Source: Pseudomonas serbica
GTDB taxonomy: Bacteria; Pseudomonadota; Gammaproteobacteria; Pseudomonadales; Pseudomonadaceae
Assembly (NCBI RefSeq): GCF_028823535.1
Contig: NZ_JAQIYM010000003.1
Coordinates: 372,001 to 436,000 of the forward strand
DNA length: 64,000 nt
Reading direction: 5' to 3'
The notes below the pieces were generated by a model. The model ran no database searches and was not told where the DNA came from. It saw only the letters and a program-made list of their open reading frames with translations. The translations under genes and the position numbers were made by a program. Positions 45,805 through 55,520 of the stretch are shown piece by piece (the stretch's first letter is position 1; the number at the start of each line of letters is the position of its first letter).

Positions 45805-46472
45805 TCGGTAGTCACCGATTGCCAGTCCGAGGCTTCGATGAAACCGAGCATGCGTGGCGCTTGCAGCGCTTGGGCGTTAACAAAGAGCGAGGCACCGTAG
45901 CCGAGGGTCGAAGCCGGCAGCTTGAGATCCTTTTGCAGTTGCGCCATGCATTCGCTGTGGGTCACCAGGATCAGGTTGCGCCCGGCGACTTTGTGCGCCA
46001 GGGCATCGCGCAACATCGTGCCCTTGCAGTTGATCAGCCAGTCGTCGCCAGCGTCGACCCTGTTGAACATGTACCCGCTGGTCTGCGCGGTACGCACCAT
46101 CGGGCTGTTGTAGATATCGGCCTTCCCCAGCCCAAGCTGCTCGAACTGCGCACCGACGGCCACCGCAACGCTGCGCGAGCGATCGGTAATGCCATCGTCG
46201 CCGCTCAGGCAGGGGGCGCGGGAGTGATCGCATCGCTCGACATGGCGCACCAGCACGATCATGTCGCCCTTGGCCCAGCCCGCCAACAGCGCCCGAGCGC
46301 CCTCCACGTTGCCATGGGCCAGGTCCGGCACGGCGGCAGGCCGTAGCAGCAATACCGTCAAGGGCAGCGCCAGCAGCGCCGAGGCCAGCACCACGAGCGC
46401 ATTGCGATGACGGGCAAAACGGCTCAGGTCGATCGAGCGGTTTATTCCGAACAGACTCAGTCTCAGTTCCAC
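45801..46472 (-). CDS. Histidine phosphatase family protein, membrane-anchored
   Basis: A 223-aa protein with an N-terminal hydrophobic anchor or signal (about residues 25-47, ALVVLASALLALPLTVLLL) and a histidine-phosphatase domain. The key motifs are VLVRHVERCDH (catalytic RH) and LVTHSECMAQ (second His). The Cys-containing RHxERCDH form and THSE resemble phosphatases acting on LPS core or lipid-linked phosphates (Ais/PmrG-like), but that is only a guess. It is upstream of and overlaps the PAP2 gene by 4 nt, so the pair may dephosphorylate related envelope substrates. Confidence 0.75.
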   Translation of the reverse strand: MELRLSLFGINRSIDLSRFARHRNALVVLASALLALPLTVLLLRPAAVPDLAHGNVEGARALLAGWAKGDMIVLVRHVERCDHSRAPCLSGDDGITDRSRSVAVAVGAQFEQLGLGKADIYNSPMVRTAQTSGYMFNRVDAGDDWLINCKGTMLRDALAHKVAGRNLILVTHSECMAQLQKDLKLPASTLGYGASLFVNAQALQAPRMLGFIEASDWQSVTTE

Positions 46473-46724
46473 ATCAAGCCGCCTCGCAGCCCGTCATTAG
46501 GTGCCGTGAGGGTAAGGAGGTGGGCGTTGGCTACCAGTGAAACCAATGTGAAAAAAAGCTTAAGCCCGTGGCAAAAGCTTGTTACAGCATCCGTCCGACA
46601 AAATCCTTTCAGCTCTCGCGATTGCGGCCGATACAGACCTGCTACCCACCTTGCTGGCGCCTAAGAACAACAATCTTCCAGCCAACCGACGATCAAGAAA
46701 CACCACGTTCCTGGAGGAATTTTG

Positions 46725-48644
46725 ATGAATAGCTGGTTCGGCAACATCAGCGTGAACCTGAAACTGGGCTTGGGCTTCGGCCTGGTCCTGGCCCTGACCT
46801 GCATCCTCGCCCTGACCGGCTGGACCAGCCTGGGCAGCCTGATTGACCGCAGCAACTGGATGAGTGACATCACCCAGCTCAACGCCGGCCTGACCAAGCT
46901 GCGCGTGGTGCGCCTGCAGTACATGCTGACCAACGGTGACGAAGCCACCGCGCAGAACGTGCAGACCACCCTGCAGGCTTTTTCCGACCAGCAGCAAGCG
47001 CTGCTGGCGAAGTTCAAGAGCCCGGAAAACCTCAAGCTGCTCAAAGAGCAAGGCACTGTCATAGACGCCTACAAGACGTCCCTGGCGAAGATGCGTGGTG
47101 CCTACCGCACGGGCAACAGCGCGCGTGACGCCATGGGGGCCAACGCCGAAACGGCCAACACGCTGATCGACGATCTGAACAGCCGCGTGCAACAACTGCC
47201 GCCGAGCGATCAGCGTTTCGAACAGTTCCAGGCCATCACCGCGGCCAAGCAAGCGTTCTTGCTGGCCCGCTACGAAGTGCGTGGCTACACCGCGACCACC
47301 AATGCCGAGACCGAGCAAAAAGCCGTGGCCCAACTGGACGCCGCGATTGCCAGCCTGAAACAGCTCAATGTGCATCTCACCGACGTCCAGCCCGAGGCCC
47401 TGCGCCAACTGGAAACCGCGCTGGGCAACTACCGCAGTGCCTTGCAGGCTTACAAAGCTGCGAACAGCGAGGCCGTGCAGGCGCGCAAGGAAATGACTGA
47501 CCAAGGTGCGGCCATCGTCAGCCTGAGCGAGCAGCTGTATCAGATCCAGCTCGACCGTCGTGACGCAGAAAGCGCCCAGGCGCGTACCCTGCAACTGATC
47601 AGCACCCTGCTGGCCTTGTTGGTGGGCATTATTGCCGCCGTCGTCATCACCCGGCAGATCACCGGTCCGCTGCGCGAAACCCTGGCCGTGGTCGATCGCA
47701 TCGCCAGCGGCGACCTGTCCCAGGACGTCCGGGTGACGCGCCGCGACGAGCTGGGTGTCTTGCAACAAGGCATTGCCCGCATGGGCGTGACCCTGCGCGA
47801 CCTGATCAGTGGTATCCGCGACGGCGTTACCCAGATCGCCAGCGCGGCCGAAGAGCTGTCGGCCGTGACCGAGCAGACCAGCGCCGGGGTCAACAGCCAG
47901 AAAGTCGAGACCGACCAGGTCGCCACCGCCATGCACGAGATGACCGCCACTGTGCAGGAAGTCGCGCGCAATGCCGAGCAAGCCTCCCAGGCCGCCGCCG
48001 CGGCGGATGGTGAAGCACGCGAAGGGGACAAAGTGGTCGGCGAGGCCATCACCCAGATCGAACGCCTGGCCAGCGAGGTGGCACGTTCCACTGAAGCCAT
48101 GGGCCTGTTGCAACAGGAAAGCGACAAGATCGGCAGCGTCATGGACGTGATCAAGGCCGTGGCCGAACAGACCAATCTGCTGGCGCTCAACGCGGCCATC
48201 GAAGCGGCACGCGCCGGTGAAGCCGGACGCGGTTTTGCCGTGGTGGCCGACGAAGTGCGGGGCCTGGCCCAACGCACGCAGAAATCCACCGAGGAAATCG
48301 AAGGCCTGGTGGCCGCCCTGCAGAACGGCACCCAACAAGTGGCGACCGTGATGAACAACAGCCGCACCCTGACCGACAGCAGCGTGGCCCTGACCCGCAA
48401 GGCCGGCGCCTCACTGGAGAACATCACCCGCACGGTGTCCAACATCCAGTCGATGAACCAGCAGATTGCGGCAGCCGCCGAGCAGCAAAGCGCGGTAGCC
48501 GAAGAGATCAGCCGCAGCATCGTCAACGTGCGCGACGTCTCGGAACAGACCGCCGCGGCCAGCGATGAGACGGCGGCGTCCAGTGTCGAGCTGGCGCGGC
48601 TGGGGAATCAGTTGCAGATGATGGTCAGTCACTTCCGCGTCTGA
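46725..48644 (+). CDS. Methyl-accepting chemotaxis protein with HBM-type ligand domain
   Basis: A 639-aa chemoreceptor. TM1 is at about residues 12-33, the periplasmic helical domain of about 245 residues has the length of a helical-bimodular (HBM) domain, and TM2 is at about 286-305 ([18 protein letters not shown]). HAMP and the signalling hairpin follow, with the CheA/CheW tip [20 protein letters not shown] and [17 protein letters not shown] receptors such as McpS bind organic acids. The ATG at 46725 has GGAGG 8 nt upstream. The gene stands alone in a divergent/convergent setting and has no CheA neighbours, which is normal for transducer genes in Pseudomonas. Confidence 0.9.
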   Translation: MNSWFGNISVNLKLGLGFGLVLALTCILALTGWTSLGSLIDRSNWMSDITQLNAGLTKLRVVRLQYMLTNGDEATAQNVQTTLQAFSDQQQALLAKFKSPENLKLLKEQGTVIDAYKTSLAKMRGAYRTGNSARDAMGANAETANTLIDDLNSRVQQLPPSDQRFEQFQAITAAKQAFLLARYEVRGYTATTNAETEQKAVAQLDAAIASLKQLNVHLTDVQPEALRQLETALGNYRSALQAYKAANSEAVQARKEMTDQGAAIVSLSEQLYQIQLDRRDAESAQARTLQLISTLLALLVGIIAAVVITRQITGPLRETLAVVDRIASGDLSQDVRVTRRDELGVLQQGIARMGVTLRDLISGIRDGVTQIASAAEELSAVTEQTSAGVNSQKVETDQVATAMHEMTATVQEVARNAEQASQAAAAADGEAREGDKVVGEAITQIERLASEVARSTEAMGLLQQESDKIGSVMDVIKAVAEQTNLLALNAAIEAARAGEAGRGFAVVADEVRGLAQRTQKSTEEIEGLVAALQNGTQQVATVMNNSRTLTDSSVALTRKAGASLENITRTVSNIQSMNQQIAAAAEQQSAVAEEISRSIVNVRDVSEQTAAASDETAASSVELARLGNQLQMMVSHFRV

Positions 48645-48673
48645 CGCTCACTGCGCGGTGCATGAAAGATCCA

Positions 48674-48737
48674 TTCGCGAGCAGGCTCGCTCCCACAGGT
48701 TCGATGTGCATCCTGTGGGAGCGAGCCTGCTCGCGAA
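48674..48737. repeat. REP pair (REPIN), perfect 26-bp arms
   Basis: Two REP cores in inverted orientation (48674-48699 and 48712-48737, 12-nt loop) form a perfect 26-bp inverted repeat between the convergent chemoreceptor and D-aminoacylase genes. The core here has GCAGGCTCGC rather than GCAAGCCCGC. Confidence 0.9.
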
Positions 48738-48869
48738 GGGGATATGGCAAACAACCTAGGTGCCTGCATTGGCGAGCAGGTAGATTCAAGTGCCTCCCAT
48801 ATCCATCAAAACGATCGAGTAATACTGGCACGAAGCGGTTAACGATCCTGCGCGCTTGGCTGCGATCTT

Positions 48870-50333
48870 TTAGCCGTGCTGGAACCCTTCGCGCAAATCT
48901 CCTTCCCGCGCCAGGAACCGCCCTTCCCTGCGCCCGTTCGCCTGACCGTCCTGGTAACTCAATACCCCGTTGACCCACACGCCATCGATGCCTTCGGCCG
49001 CTCGCTGCGGATCATTGAAGTCCGCGACATCGCGAATGGTCGCCGGGTCGAACAGCACCAGGTCGGCCCAGTGGCCTTCACGGATCTCGCCCCTTTGGTT
49101 CAAGCCGAATCGCGCCGCCGACAGGCCGGTCATCTTGTGCACGGCGGTGTGCAGTGGGAACAGTCCTACATCACGGCTGAAATGTCCGAGCACCCGCGGG
49201 AAGGCGCCCCACAGGCGTGGATGGGGAAACGGATCTTCTGGCAGGCCGTCGGAGCCGACCATCGACAGCGGGTGCGCGAGAATCCGTCGCACATCTGTTT
49301 CGTCCATCCCGTAATACACCGCTCCGGCCGGTTGCAACTGACGGGCGGCATCGAGCAACGACAGGTTCCACTCGGCAGCGATGTCCATCAGGTCGCGCCC
49401 GCCCATCTGCGGGTGTGGCGTCGACCAGGTGATGGTAATGCGGTGGGCATCGGTGACTTGCTTGAGGTCCAGCGTCGAGGAGCTGGCGGCATAGGGATAA
49501 CAATCGCAGCCCACCGGGTGGGTTTTCGCCGCCTGTTCAAGGGACGCCAGCAGTTGCGGGCTGCGCCCCCAGTTACCGGCCCCGGCACATTTGAGGTGGG
49601 AAATGATCACCGGGGATTTCGCATGGCGGCCGATCTGGAACGCCTCGTCCATGGCCTCCAGCACCGGCTCGAATTCGCTGCGCAAATGGGTGGTGTAGAC
49701 CGCTCCGAACGCGGTCAGCTCTTCGGTCAGTTGCATCACTTCATCGGTGGAGGCCGAGAACGCGCTGGCGTACGCAAGACCAGTGGACAAGCCCAGGGCG
49801 CCGGCTTCGAGACTGTCACGCAGTTGCGCGCGCATCGCGGCAATTTCGCCCGGCGTGGCGGTGCGGAACAGGTCGTCGAGGTGGTTGCTGCGCAACGCGG
49901 TGTGGCCCACCAATGCGGCGACGTTCAGCGTGGTGTTCGCCGCCTCGACCGCCGCACGGTAATCGCTGAACTTCGGGTAAACAAACGCCGCCGCGCTGCC
50001 GAGCAGGTTCATCGGGTCCGGCGGATCGCCGCGCAGGCTCACCGGCGACGCACTGATCCCGCAATTGCCGACGATCACCGTGGTCACACCCTGGCTGAGC
50101 TTGGGCAGCATCTGCGGCTGACGGATCACCACCGTGTCGTCGTGGGTGTGCACATCGATGAAGCCGGGCGCCAGGACGCGGCCGGCGGCATCGATTTCTT
50201 CGCGAGCCTGGGCATCCTGCAAGTTGCCGATGCGCTCGATGCGGCCATTGCGGATTGCCACGTCGGCCGGGTAGCCAGGGCTGTTGCTGCCGTCGATGAC
50301 CAGGGCATTGCGAATCAGCGTGTCGTACATCAT
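48870..50333 (-). CDS. N-acyl-D-amino-acid deacylase (D-aminoacylase)
   Basis: A 487-aa amidohydrolase. The metal site has GFIDVHTHDD (about residue 65), an acid-rich NCGISASP segment, and VIISHLKC and VGCDCYPYAA in the central barrel. The C-terminal part has GSDGLPEDPFPHPR, typical of D-aminoacylases. It hydrolyses N-acyl-D-amino acids to D-amino acids. I chose ATG at 50333 (MMYDTL) with GGGAG 6 nt upstream; it begins 1 nt after the regulator's stop, although the frame is open further upstream. With the RpiR regulator and GntP permease it forms a three-gene catabolic operon. Confidence 0.85.
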   Translation of the reverse strand: MMYDTLIRNALVIDGSNSPGYPADVAIRNGRIERIGNLQDAQAREEIDAAGRVLAPGFIDVHTHDDTVVIRQPQMLPKLSQGVTTVIVGNCGISASPVSLRGDPPDPMNLLGSAAAFVYPKFSDYRAAVEAANTTLNVAALVGHTALRSNHLDDLFRTATPGEIAAMRAQLRDSLEAGALGLSTGLAYASAFSASTDEVMQLTEELTAFGAVYTTHLRSEFEPVLEAMDEAFQIGRHAKSPVIISHLKCAGAGNWGRSPQLLASLEQAAKTHPVGCDCYPYAASSSTLDLKQVTDAHRITITWSTPHPQMGGRDLMDIAAEWNLSLLDAARQLQPAGAVYYGMDETDVRRILAHPLSMVGSDGLPEDPFPHPRLWGAFPRVLGHFSRDVGLFPLHTAVHKMTGLSAARFGLNQRGEIREGHWADLVLFDPATIRDVADFNDPQRAAEGIDGVWVNGVLSYQDGQANGRREGRFLAREGDLREGFQHG

Positions 50334-50334
50334 G

Positions 50335-51195
50335 TCAGTCTCCCAGCGGCAGGTGATCGTCGCCGCCGCGGTAATCGTCCAGGGCGAGTTTGATCCGCCG
50401 CAGGCGCTCTTGATTGTCTTGAGGATTGGCCAGTGCCAGCTCGGTGGCAAGCACATCGATGGCGAGCAACATGCCGTAGCGCGCCGCGGTCGGCTTGTAG
50501 ATGAACGAGGTCTCGGCGCTTTGCAGCGGCAACACGATGTCGGCCAATTGCGCCAGCGGCGAATCGGCTCGGGTAATGGCCAGGATGGGCGCCCCGTAGT
50601 TGCGGGCCAGTTCCACGGTTTCCAGCAGCTCGGGGGTGATGCCCGTCAGTGAACAAACGATCACTACCTGATCGACGCTGAGACTGGCCGCCGTGATCCG
50701 CATCATCACCGCGTCATGACAGACCGCGATCGGGTAGCCCAGGCGCACCAGGCGCACTTGCAACTCATCGCTGCACAAGGTCGAGCAGCCGCCCATGCCG
50801 AAAGCGTGGATCATCCGCGCCTTGCCCAGCAGTTTCACCGCATCGGCGAATCGCGATTCGTCGAAGGCCGACAGGTGCTGGCGCAGGGTCGACTCGATGT
50901 CGCCGACAATCTGCCCGTAGAATGCCGACTGCTCCGGCGTGCCTGCCGGGTCGAGAAAACGGCTGCCGACGCCGCTGGCCTGGGCCAGTTGCAAACGCAG
51001 GTCGCGCAAATCCTTGCAGCCGACCGTACGGGCGAAACGCGAGAGCGTGGCGGTGCTGACTTCTGCGCGCAGCGCCAGCTCATCGAGGCTGGCGGAAGCG
51101 GCGAACCCCACATCGTCGAGCATCAGGCGCGCGATGCGCCCTTCGCCGGCGCTGAAGGAATCCTGGCGGGCGCGGATCTGGTAGAGGATGTCCAT
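50335..51195 (-). CDS. MurR/RpiR-family transcriptional regulator
   Basis: A 286-aa protein with an N-terminal RpiR-type helix-turn-helix (about residues 1-75, with SASLDELALRAEVSTATLSR) and a C-terminal SIS domain (about 125-260, with FGMGGCSTLCSDE and VIVCSLTGITPELLE). Such regulators sense phosphosugars or related small molecules. It sits between the D-aminoacylase and the GntP permease genes, all leftward, and probably controls them in response to an N-acyl-D-amino-acid-related signal. Confidence 0.88.
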   Translation of the reverse strand: MDILYQIRARQDSFSAGEGRIARLMLDDVGFAASASLDELALRAEVSTATLSRFARTVGCKDLRDLRLQLAQASGVGSRFLDPAGTPEQSAFYGQIVGDIESTLRQHLSAFDESRFADAVKLLGKARMIHAFGMGGCSTLCSDELQVRLVRLGYPIAVCHDAVMMRITAASLSVDQVVIVCSLTGITPELLETVELARNYGAPILAITRADSPLAQLADIVLPLQSAETSFIYKPTAARYGMLLAIDVLATELALANPQDNQERLRRIKLALDDYRGGDDHLPLGD

Positions 51196-51210
51196 GGCAG
51201 GCGGCTCCGG

Positions 51211-52560
51211 CTAAATCAGGTAGGAAAGGCCCACGGTCAGGCCGAAGGCGACGAGCGAGATCAGGGTCTCCAGCACCGTCCAGGTCTTGAAGGTCTGGGT
51301 GACCGTCATATTGAAGTATTCCTTGATCAGCCAGAAGCCGCCGTCGTTGACGTGGGAAAAAATCACCGAGCCTGCCCCCGTCGCCAGCACCAGCAACTCC
51401 GGATGCGGATAACCCATGGCGACGGCGACGGGCGCGACCACGCCCGAGGCGGTGGTCATGGCCACGGTGGCGGAACCGGTGGCGATGCGCATCAATGCGG
51501 CGAACAACCAGCCCATCAGCAACGGCGACAGGTGAAATTCGTGGGCCAGGCCGACGATCTGGTCGGTGACACCGGCGTCCACGAGGATCCGGTTGAGGCC
51601 GCCGCCGGCGCCCACCAGCAAAGTGATGCTGGCGGTGGGCGCCAGGCATTCGTTGGTGAACTTGAGGATCGACTCGCGATTGAAACCCTGGGCCAGGCCG
51701 AGGGTCCAGAAGCTCAGCAAGGTCGCCAGCAGCAGCGCGATGACCGAGTTGCCGATGAACAGCAGGAACTGGTTGAGGCCGCTGCCCGGGGTGGAAATCA
51801 GGTTGGCCCAGCCGCCGATCAGCATCAGCACAACCGGCAACAGGATGGTCGCCATGGTCAGGCCGAAACTCGGCAGGCTGTCGCGCGGTTCGCGTTCGAG
51901 GAACTGCCGCTCCAGCGGGTTTTCCGCCGGCAGCTGGATACGCGGCACGATGAATTTGGCGTACAGGGGACCGGCGATGATCGCGGTCGGAATGCCGATC
52001 GCAATCGCATAGAGCAAGGTCTGCCCCACCGACGCCTGGTACACCTGCACCGCCAGCATCGCCGCCGGGTGCGGCGGTACCAGCGCATGCACCACCGAAA
52101 GACCGGCCACCATCGGCAGGCCGACCATCAGGATCGACACGCCGACCCGCCGCGCCACGGTGAACGCAATCGGCACCAGCAACACGAAACCGACCTCGAA
52201 GAACAACGGCAGCCCCACCAGGAAGGCGATGCAGACCATCGCCCAATGCGCGTTCCTTTCGCCGAAGCGGTCGATCAAGGTGCGGGCTACCTGCTCGGCG
52301 CCACCGGACTCGGCCATCATCTTGCCGAGCATGGTGCCCAGCGCCACCACCAGCGCGATATGCCCAAGAGTCTTGCCGACACCCGCCTCATAGGCCCCGA
52401 CCACGCCGGACGGCGGCATGCCCGCCACCAGCGCCAGGCCGATGGAAATCAGCGTGATGACAATGAACGGATTGAGCCGATAACGGGCGATCAGCACGAT
52501 CAGCGCGATGATGGCGACAGCGGCATACACCAGCAGCCAATAGCCGAAGGACGGGGTCAT
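51211..52560 (-). CDS. GntP-family permease
   Basis: A 449-aa inner-membrane transporter with about 12-14 hydrophobic segments. It shows the GntP-family pattern, e.g. GAGGGLNRILVDAGVTDQIV and TGSATVAMTTASGVVAPVA. The ATG at 52560 has GAGGAG about 7 nt upstream; the frame extends upstream but without a good site. GntP permeases carry gluconate and related acids, but its linkage to D-aminoacylase and RpiR suggests uptake of an N-acyl-D-amino acid or similar. It is the first gene of the operon. Confidence 0.85.
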   Translation of the reverse strand: MTPSFGYWLLVYAAVAIIALIVLIARYRLNPFIVITLISIGLALVAGMPPSGVVGAYEAGVGKTLGHIALVVALGTMLGKMMAESGGAEQVARTLIDRFGERNAHWAMVCIAFLVGLPLFFEVGFVLLVPIAFTVARRVGVSILMVGLPMVAGLSVVHALVPPHPAAMLAVQVYQASVGQTLLYAIAIGIPTAIIAGPLYAKFIVPRIQLPAENPLERQFLEREPRDSLPSFGLTMATILLPVVLMLIGGWANLISTPGSGLNQFLLFIGNSVIALLLATLLSFWTLGLAQGFNRESILKFTNECLAPTASITLLVGAGGGLNRILVDAGVTDQIVGLAHEFHLSPLLMGWLFAALMRIATGSATVAMTTASGVVAPVAVAMGYPHPELLVLATGAGSVIFSHVNDGGFWLIKEYFNMTVTQTFKTWTVLETLISLVAFGLTVGLSYLI

Positions 52561-52741
52561 GCGGTACTCCTCGAGAGGGTCACGTCGAAAGTTTTGTGAA
52601 ACTCTTAAAACATTTCGAGGCGCGACTTTCAAACGAGGTGAAAGTAATTTTCGTGCAGAGGTAAGGGATGTCGCTCAGAGATATGGCGTGTCGCGAATAA
52701 TGAAAATCAGGCAGCTAGATTTTCATTACCTCACCGAGCAC

Positions 52742-52854
52742 TGATCGTTCCCACGCTCTGCGTGGGAATGCCTCCACGGACGCTCCGCGTTCGGCTTTGG
52801 AAGGGACGCGGAGCGTCCCGGGCTGCATTCCCACGCAGAGCGTGGGAACGATCA
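52742..52854. repeat. Nested palindromic repeat, two 30-bp arms
   Basis: Arms 52742-52771 and 52825-52854 are perfect inverted copies of 30 bp. Each arm is itself a palindrome (CCCACGC-tct-GCGTGGG). Between them lies a second inverted repeat, GGACGCTCCGCGT (52778-52790) and ACGCGGAGCGTCC (52806-52818). The whole 113-bp unit could fold into a cruciform. I recall related GTTCCCACGC repeats scattered in Pseudomonas genomes. It lies between the gntP 5' end and the SulP 3' end. Confidence 0.85.
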
Positions 52855-52879
52855 TCAGGCAGGCGATGCGCCGGTGATC

Positions 52880-54325
52880 TCAGTCGTGTTGCACCCGGGC
52901 GCGCTTGAGCAGTTTCTTGCAGCGCTCGGACAGGCCCAGCACCCGCAGGTGTTTGCCGGCCTTGCTGTAACGCTCGCGCAGGGTGTCCAGCGCGGCAATG
53001 GCCGAGTAGTCGACGAAGCTCAGGTGATGACAATCGAGGGTCACCTGAGCCGGGTCGTTGGCCGGGTCGAATTGGTTGAGGAAAGGGGTCGTCGAGGCGA
53101 AGAACAGCGTGCCGTGCACGCGGTAAAGCTTGCTGCCGTCGCTTTCCAGATGACTGTCGGCGTACAGCTGCCGAGCTTGCTGCCAGGCGAAATTGAGCGC
53201 CGCAATGATGATGCCGCACAGCACCGCCATGGCCAGGTCGGTGAACACCGTGATCACCGTCACCGCGATAATCACCAGTACATCATTCAACGGCACCTTG
53301 TTCAGCACCCGCAGCGAAGCCCAGGCGAAAGTCTGCTGCGAGACCACGAACATCACCCCCACCAACGCCGCCAACGGAATACGTTCGATCAGCGGCGACA
53401 GGAACAGGATGAACAGCAGGATCGACACCCCGGCCACCACACCGGACAGCCGCCCGCGCCCCCCGGAGCTCAAGTTGATGACGGTCTGGCCGATCATCGC
53501 GCAACCGCCCATGCCACCAAACATACCGGACACCACATTGGCCGCGCCCAGCGCCACGCACTCGCGATCGGGGTAACCGCGGCTCTCGGTGAATTCGTCG
53601 GTGAGGTTGAGGGTCAACAGGGTTTCCAGCAGGCCGACCATCGCCATCAAGAACGCGTAGGGCGCAATGATGCTTAGGGTTTCCAGGTTCCAGGGAATGT
53701 CTGGCAAGGCAAATGTCGGCAAGCCGCCGGCGATGTGTGCCATGTCGCCCAAGGTCCGGGTTGGCAGGCCGAGGAAGTGCACAGCCAACCCCACTCCCAA
53801 GATCGCCACCAACGCCGGCGGTATCGCGCGGGTCAGACGCGGCAGCACATAGACAACCGCCATCGTCACCGCCACCAACCCGATCATGTAGTACAACGGC
53901 GTACCGCTCAGCCAGGTCTCACCACTCTTGAAGTGCTCAAGCTGCGCCAGGGCAATGACGATTGCCAGGCCGTTGACGAACCCCAGCATCACCGGGTGCG
54001 GCACCATCCGCACCAGCTTGCCCAGGCGCAGCAGGCCGAACGCCGCCATGATCAACCCGCCCAGCAGCACCGTCGCCAGCAGGTACTGCACACCGTGCTG
54101 CACCACCAGCGCGACGATCACCACCGCCATCGACCCGGCAGCACCTGACACCATGCCCGGCCGGCCACCGAACAGTGCGGTCAAGGTGCAAATGATGAAC
54201 GCACCATACAGCCCCATCAGCGGATTGAGATGAGCCACCAGCGCGAAGGCAATGCATTCGGGTAACAGGGCGAAAGACGTCGTGAGCCCGGCCAGGGCAT
54301 CGGCGCGTAGATGTTTTGGTTTCAT
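52880..54325 (-). CDS. SulP/SLC26-family anion transporter with STAS domain
   Basis: A 481-aa membrane protein with about 12 helices (SLLPECIAFALVAHLNPLMGL start, GLLETLLTLNLTDEFTESR middle, MFGGMGGCAMIGQTVINLSSGGRGRLSG) and a C-terminal STAS domain from about residue 390 (LDCHHLSFVDYSAIAALDTL). SulP proteins move sulfate, bicarbonate or dicarboxylates. Neither the ATG at 54325 nor the one at 54337 has a good ribosome-binding site; I chose the first because homologues begin with MKxKHLRADA-like sequence in my memory. The substrate is not predictable from motifs alone. Confidence 0.82.
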   Translation of the reverse strand: MKPKHLRADALAGLTTSFALLPECIAFALVAHLNPLMGLYGAFIICTLTALFGGRPGMVSGAAGSMAVVIVALVVQHGVQYLLATVLLGGLIMAAFGLLRLGKLVRMVPHPVMLGFVNGLAIVIALAQLEHFKSGETWLSGTPLYYMIGLVAVTMAVVYVLPRLTRAIPPALVAILGVGLAVHFLGLPTRTLGDMAHIAGGLPTFALPDIPWNLETLSIIAPYAFLMAMVGLLETLLTLNLTDEFTESRGYPDRECVALGAANVVSGMFGGMGGCAMIGQTVINLSSGGRGRLSGVVAGVSILLFILFLSPLIERIPLAALVGVMFVVSQQTFAWASLRVLNKVPLNDVLVIIAVTVITVFTDLAMAVLCGIIIAALNFAWQQARQLYADSHLESDGSKLYRVHGTLFFASTTPFLNQFDPANDPAQVTLDCHHLSFVDYSAIAALDTLRERYSKAGKHLRVLGLSERCKKLLKRARVQHD

Positions 54326-54417
54326 GGGGGACCGCATGCAGGGAGTAGCAAGAATGAGTGTGCGGATGTTACGGAATCGAGGGCATTGCGGCCAGTTTAA
54401 GCGACTTCAGAAATGCC

Positions 54418-54498
54418 TTCGCGAGCAAGCCCGCTCCCACAGTTAACCGCATTGTCCAGACGGACGCGGTCTAATGTGGGAGCGGGCTTGCTCGCGAA
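54418..54498. repeat. REP pair in inverted orientation
   Basis: TTCGCGAGCAAGCCCGCTCC plus CACA (54418-54441) and its inverse (54475-54498) have 24-bp arms and a 33-nt spacer, in the gap between the SulP and epimerase genes. This gap is upstream of the SulP gene. Confidence 0.85.
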
Positions 54499-54523
54499 AG
54501 CAGCAACTCGGTCTAAAGCGAAC

Positions 54524-55417
54524 TCACACCATCTCGTGACGAATCCACTCCAATACCGACGTACGCTTCGGCACCCAGCCCAATATCTCCCGCGCACGCG
54601 TGCCGCGCACCCGGCTGTTGGAGCCCAGGCCATAGTTGGCCATTTCATAGCCCCACTCGGCTTCGGCATCCTTCAAAGGCCAGTCTTGCGGCTTGCCCAG
54701 GTTCAACGCCTCGGCCATCGCCGTGGTCATGTCGATGAACGACGCTTCGCCGCTTTCGACGAAGTAGAACGTGCCTGGGACGTTTTTGCTCAGCGCCAGC
54801 AGGTACAGGGCCACCACGTCTTCGATGTGCACGTTGGACCAGATGTTCTGCCCGGTGCCGACATGCCGGACCACACCGCTTTTGCGTGCCTGCTTCAGCA
54901 AGCGCGGCAGCTGCACGCTGTCGCGATTGACGCCCAGGCTGTGGCCATAGATCAGCGTGTTGCAGATGACGGCCGAGTTCACGCCATCCTTGGCCGCGGC
55001 GAGAATGAGAGTGTCGATGGCCACGCGTGCAGCCTTGTCCACGGTGGGTTCCGGCAGATTGTCTTCACGGTAGATAACGTCGCTGGACTTGCCGCCCGAG
55101 GCATCGCCGACGATGCTCGAACCGCTGGTGTGCAGGAACACCTTGTTGGTGCCGCGCAGGGCATCGAGCAAGGCTTCGACAGCGCCACGATGGTCGCTGC
55201 TGGCGGCGTTGATCACGGCGTCGGCCGCTTTGGCCTGTTCGGCTAACAGTGCGCTGTCATCCAGCGTGCCGATTACGGGTGTGATGCCCAGTGCTTTCAG
55301 TTCATTCGCCTGTTCGGCATTGCGCACCAGGCCGGTAACCTTGTGACCGGCCTTGATCAGGCCAGTGGCGATGGAGCCGCCGATAAAACCGGCAGCACCG
55401 GTAACGAATACGTTCAT
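54524..55417 (-). CDS. NAD(P)-dependent epimerase/dehydratase (extended SDR)
   Basis: A 297-aa Rossmann protein starting at ATG 55417 with AGGGAG about 9 nt upstream. The cofactor motif is VTGAAGFIGGSIA (about residues 5-17, the GxxGxxG pattern). The central region has VINAASSDHRGAVE and an SSIVGDASGGK stretch; the downstream catalytic YxxxK is not obvious, as in atypical SDR/NmrA-like members. Likely roles are NAD(P)-dependent reduction or epimerisation of a small molecule. A LysR gene 103 nt upstream points the same way and may regulate it. Confidence 0.75.
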   Translation of the reverse strand: MNVFVTGAAGFIGGSIATGLIKAGHKVTGLVRNAEQANELKALGITPVIGTLDDSALLAEQAKAADAVINAASSDHRGAVEALLDALRGTNKVFLHTSGSSIVGDASGGKSSDVIYREDNLPEPTVDKAARVAIDTLILAAAKDGVNSAVICNTLIYGHSLGVNRDSVQLPRLLKQARKSGVVRHVGTGQNIWSNVHIEDVVALYLLALSKNVPGTFYFVESGEASFIDMTTAMAEALNLGKPQDWPLKDAEAEWGYEMANYGLGSNSRVRGTRAREILGWVPKRTSVLEWIRHEMV

Positions 55418-55520
55418 GGAGAAACTCCCTGCGTTGATAAGTGATGCAACGAGTATCAAGGAGCGATCACTGGCGAAAAATCCCCGCTGACCCAATTCAC
55501 TCTTGCGCAGGAATCACGAA

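Noticed and set aside
46560..48338. 592-codon minus-strand frame opposite the chemoreceptor gene
   Set aside because: A shadow of the high-GC receptor gene; repetitive Gly/His/Gln composition and no start signal.
50716..52599. 627-codon plus-strand frame opposite the RpiR/GntP genes
   Set aside because: Antisense shadow of two well-supported genes, with Gln/Asp/His-rich low-complexity sequence.
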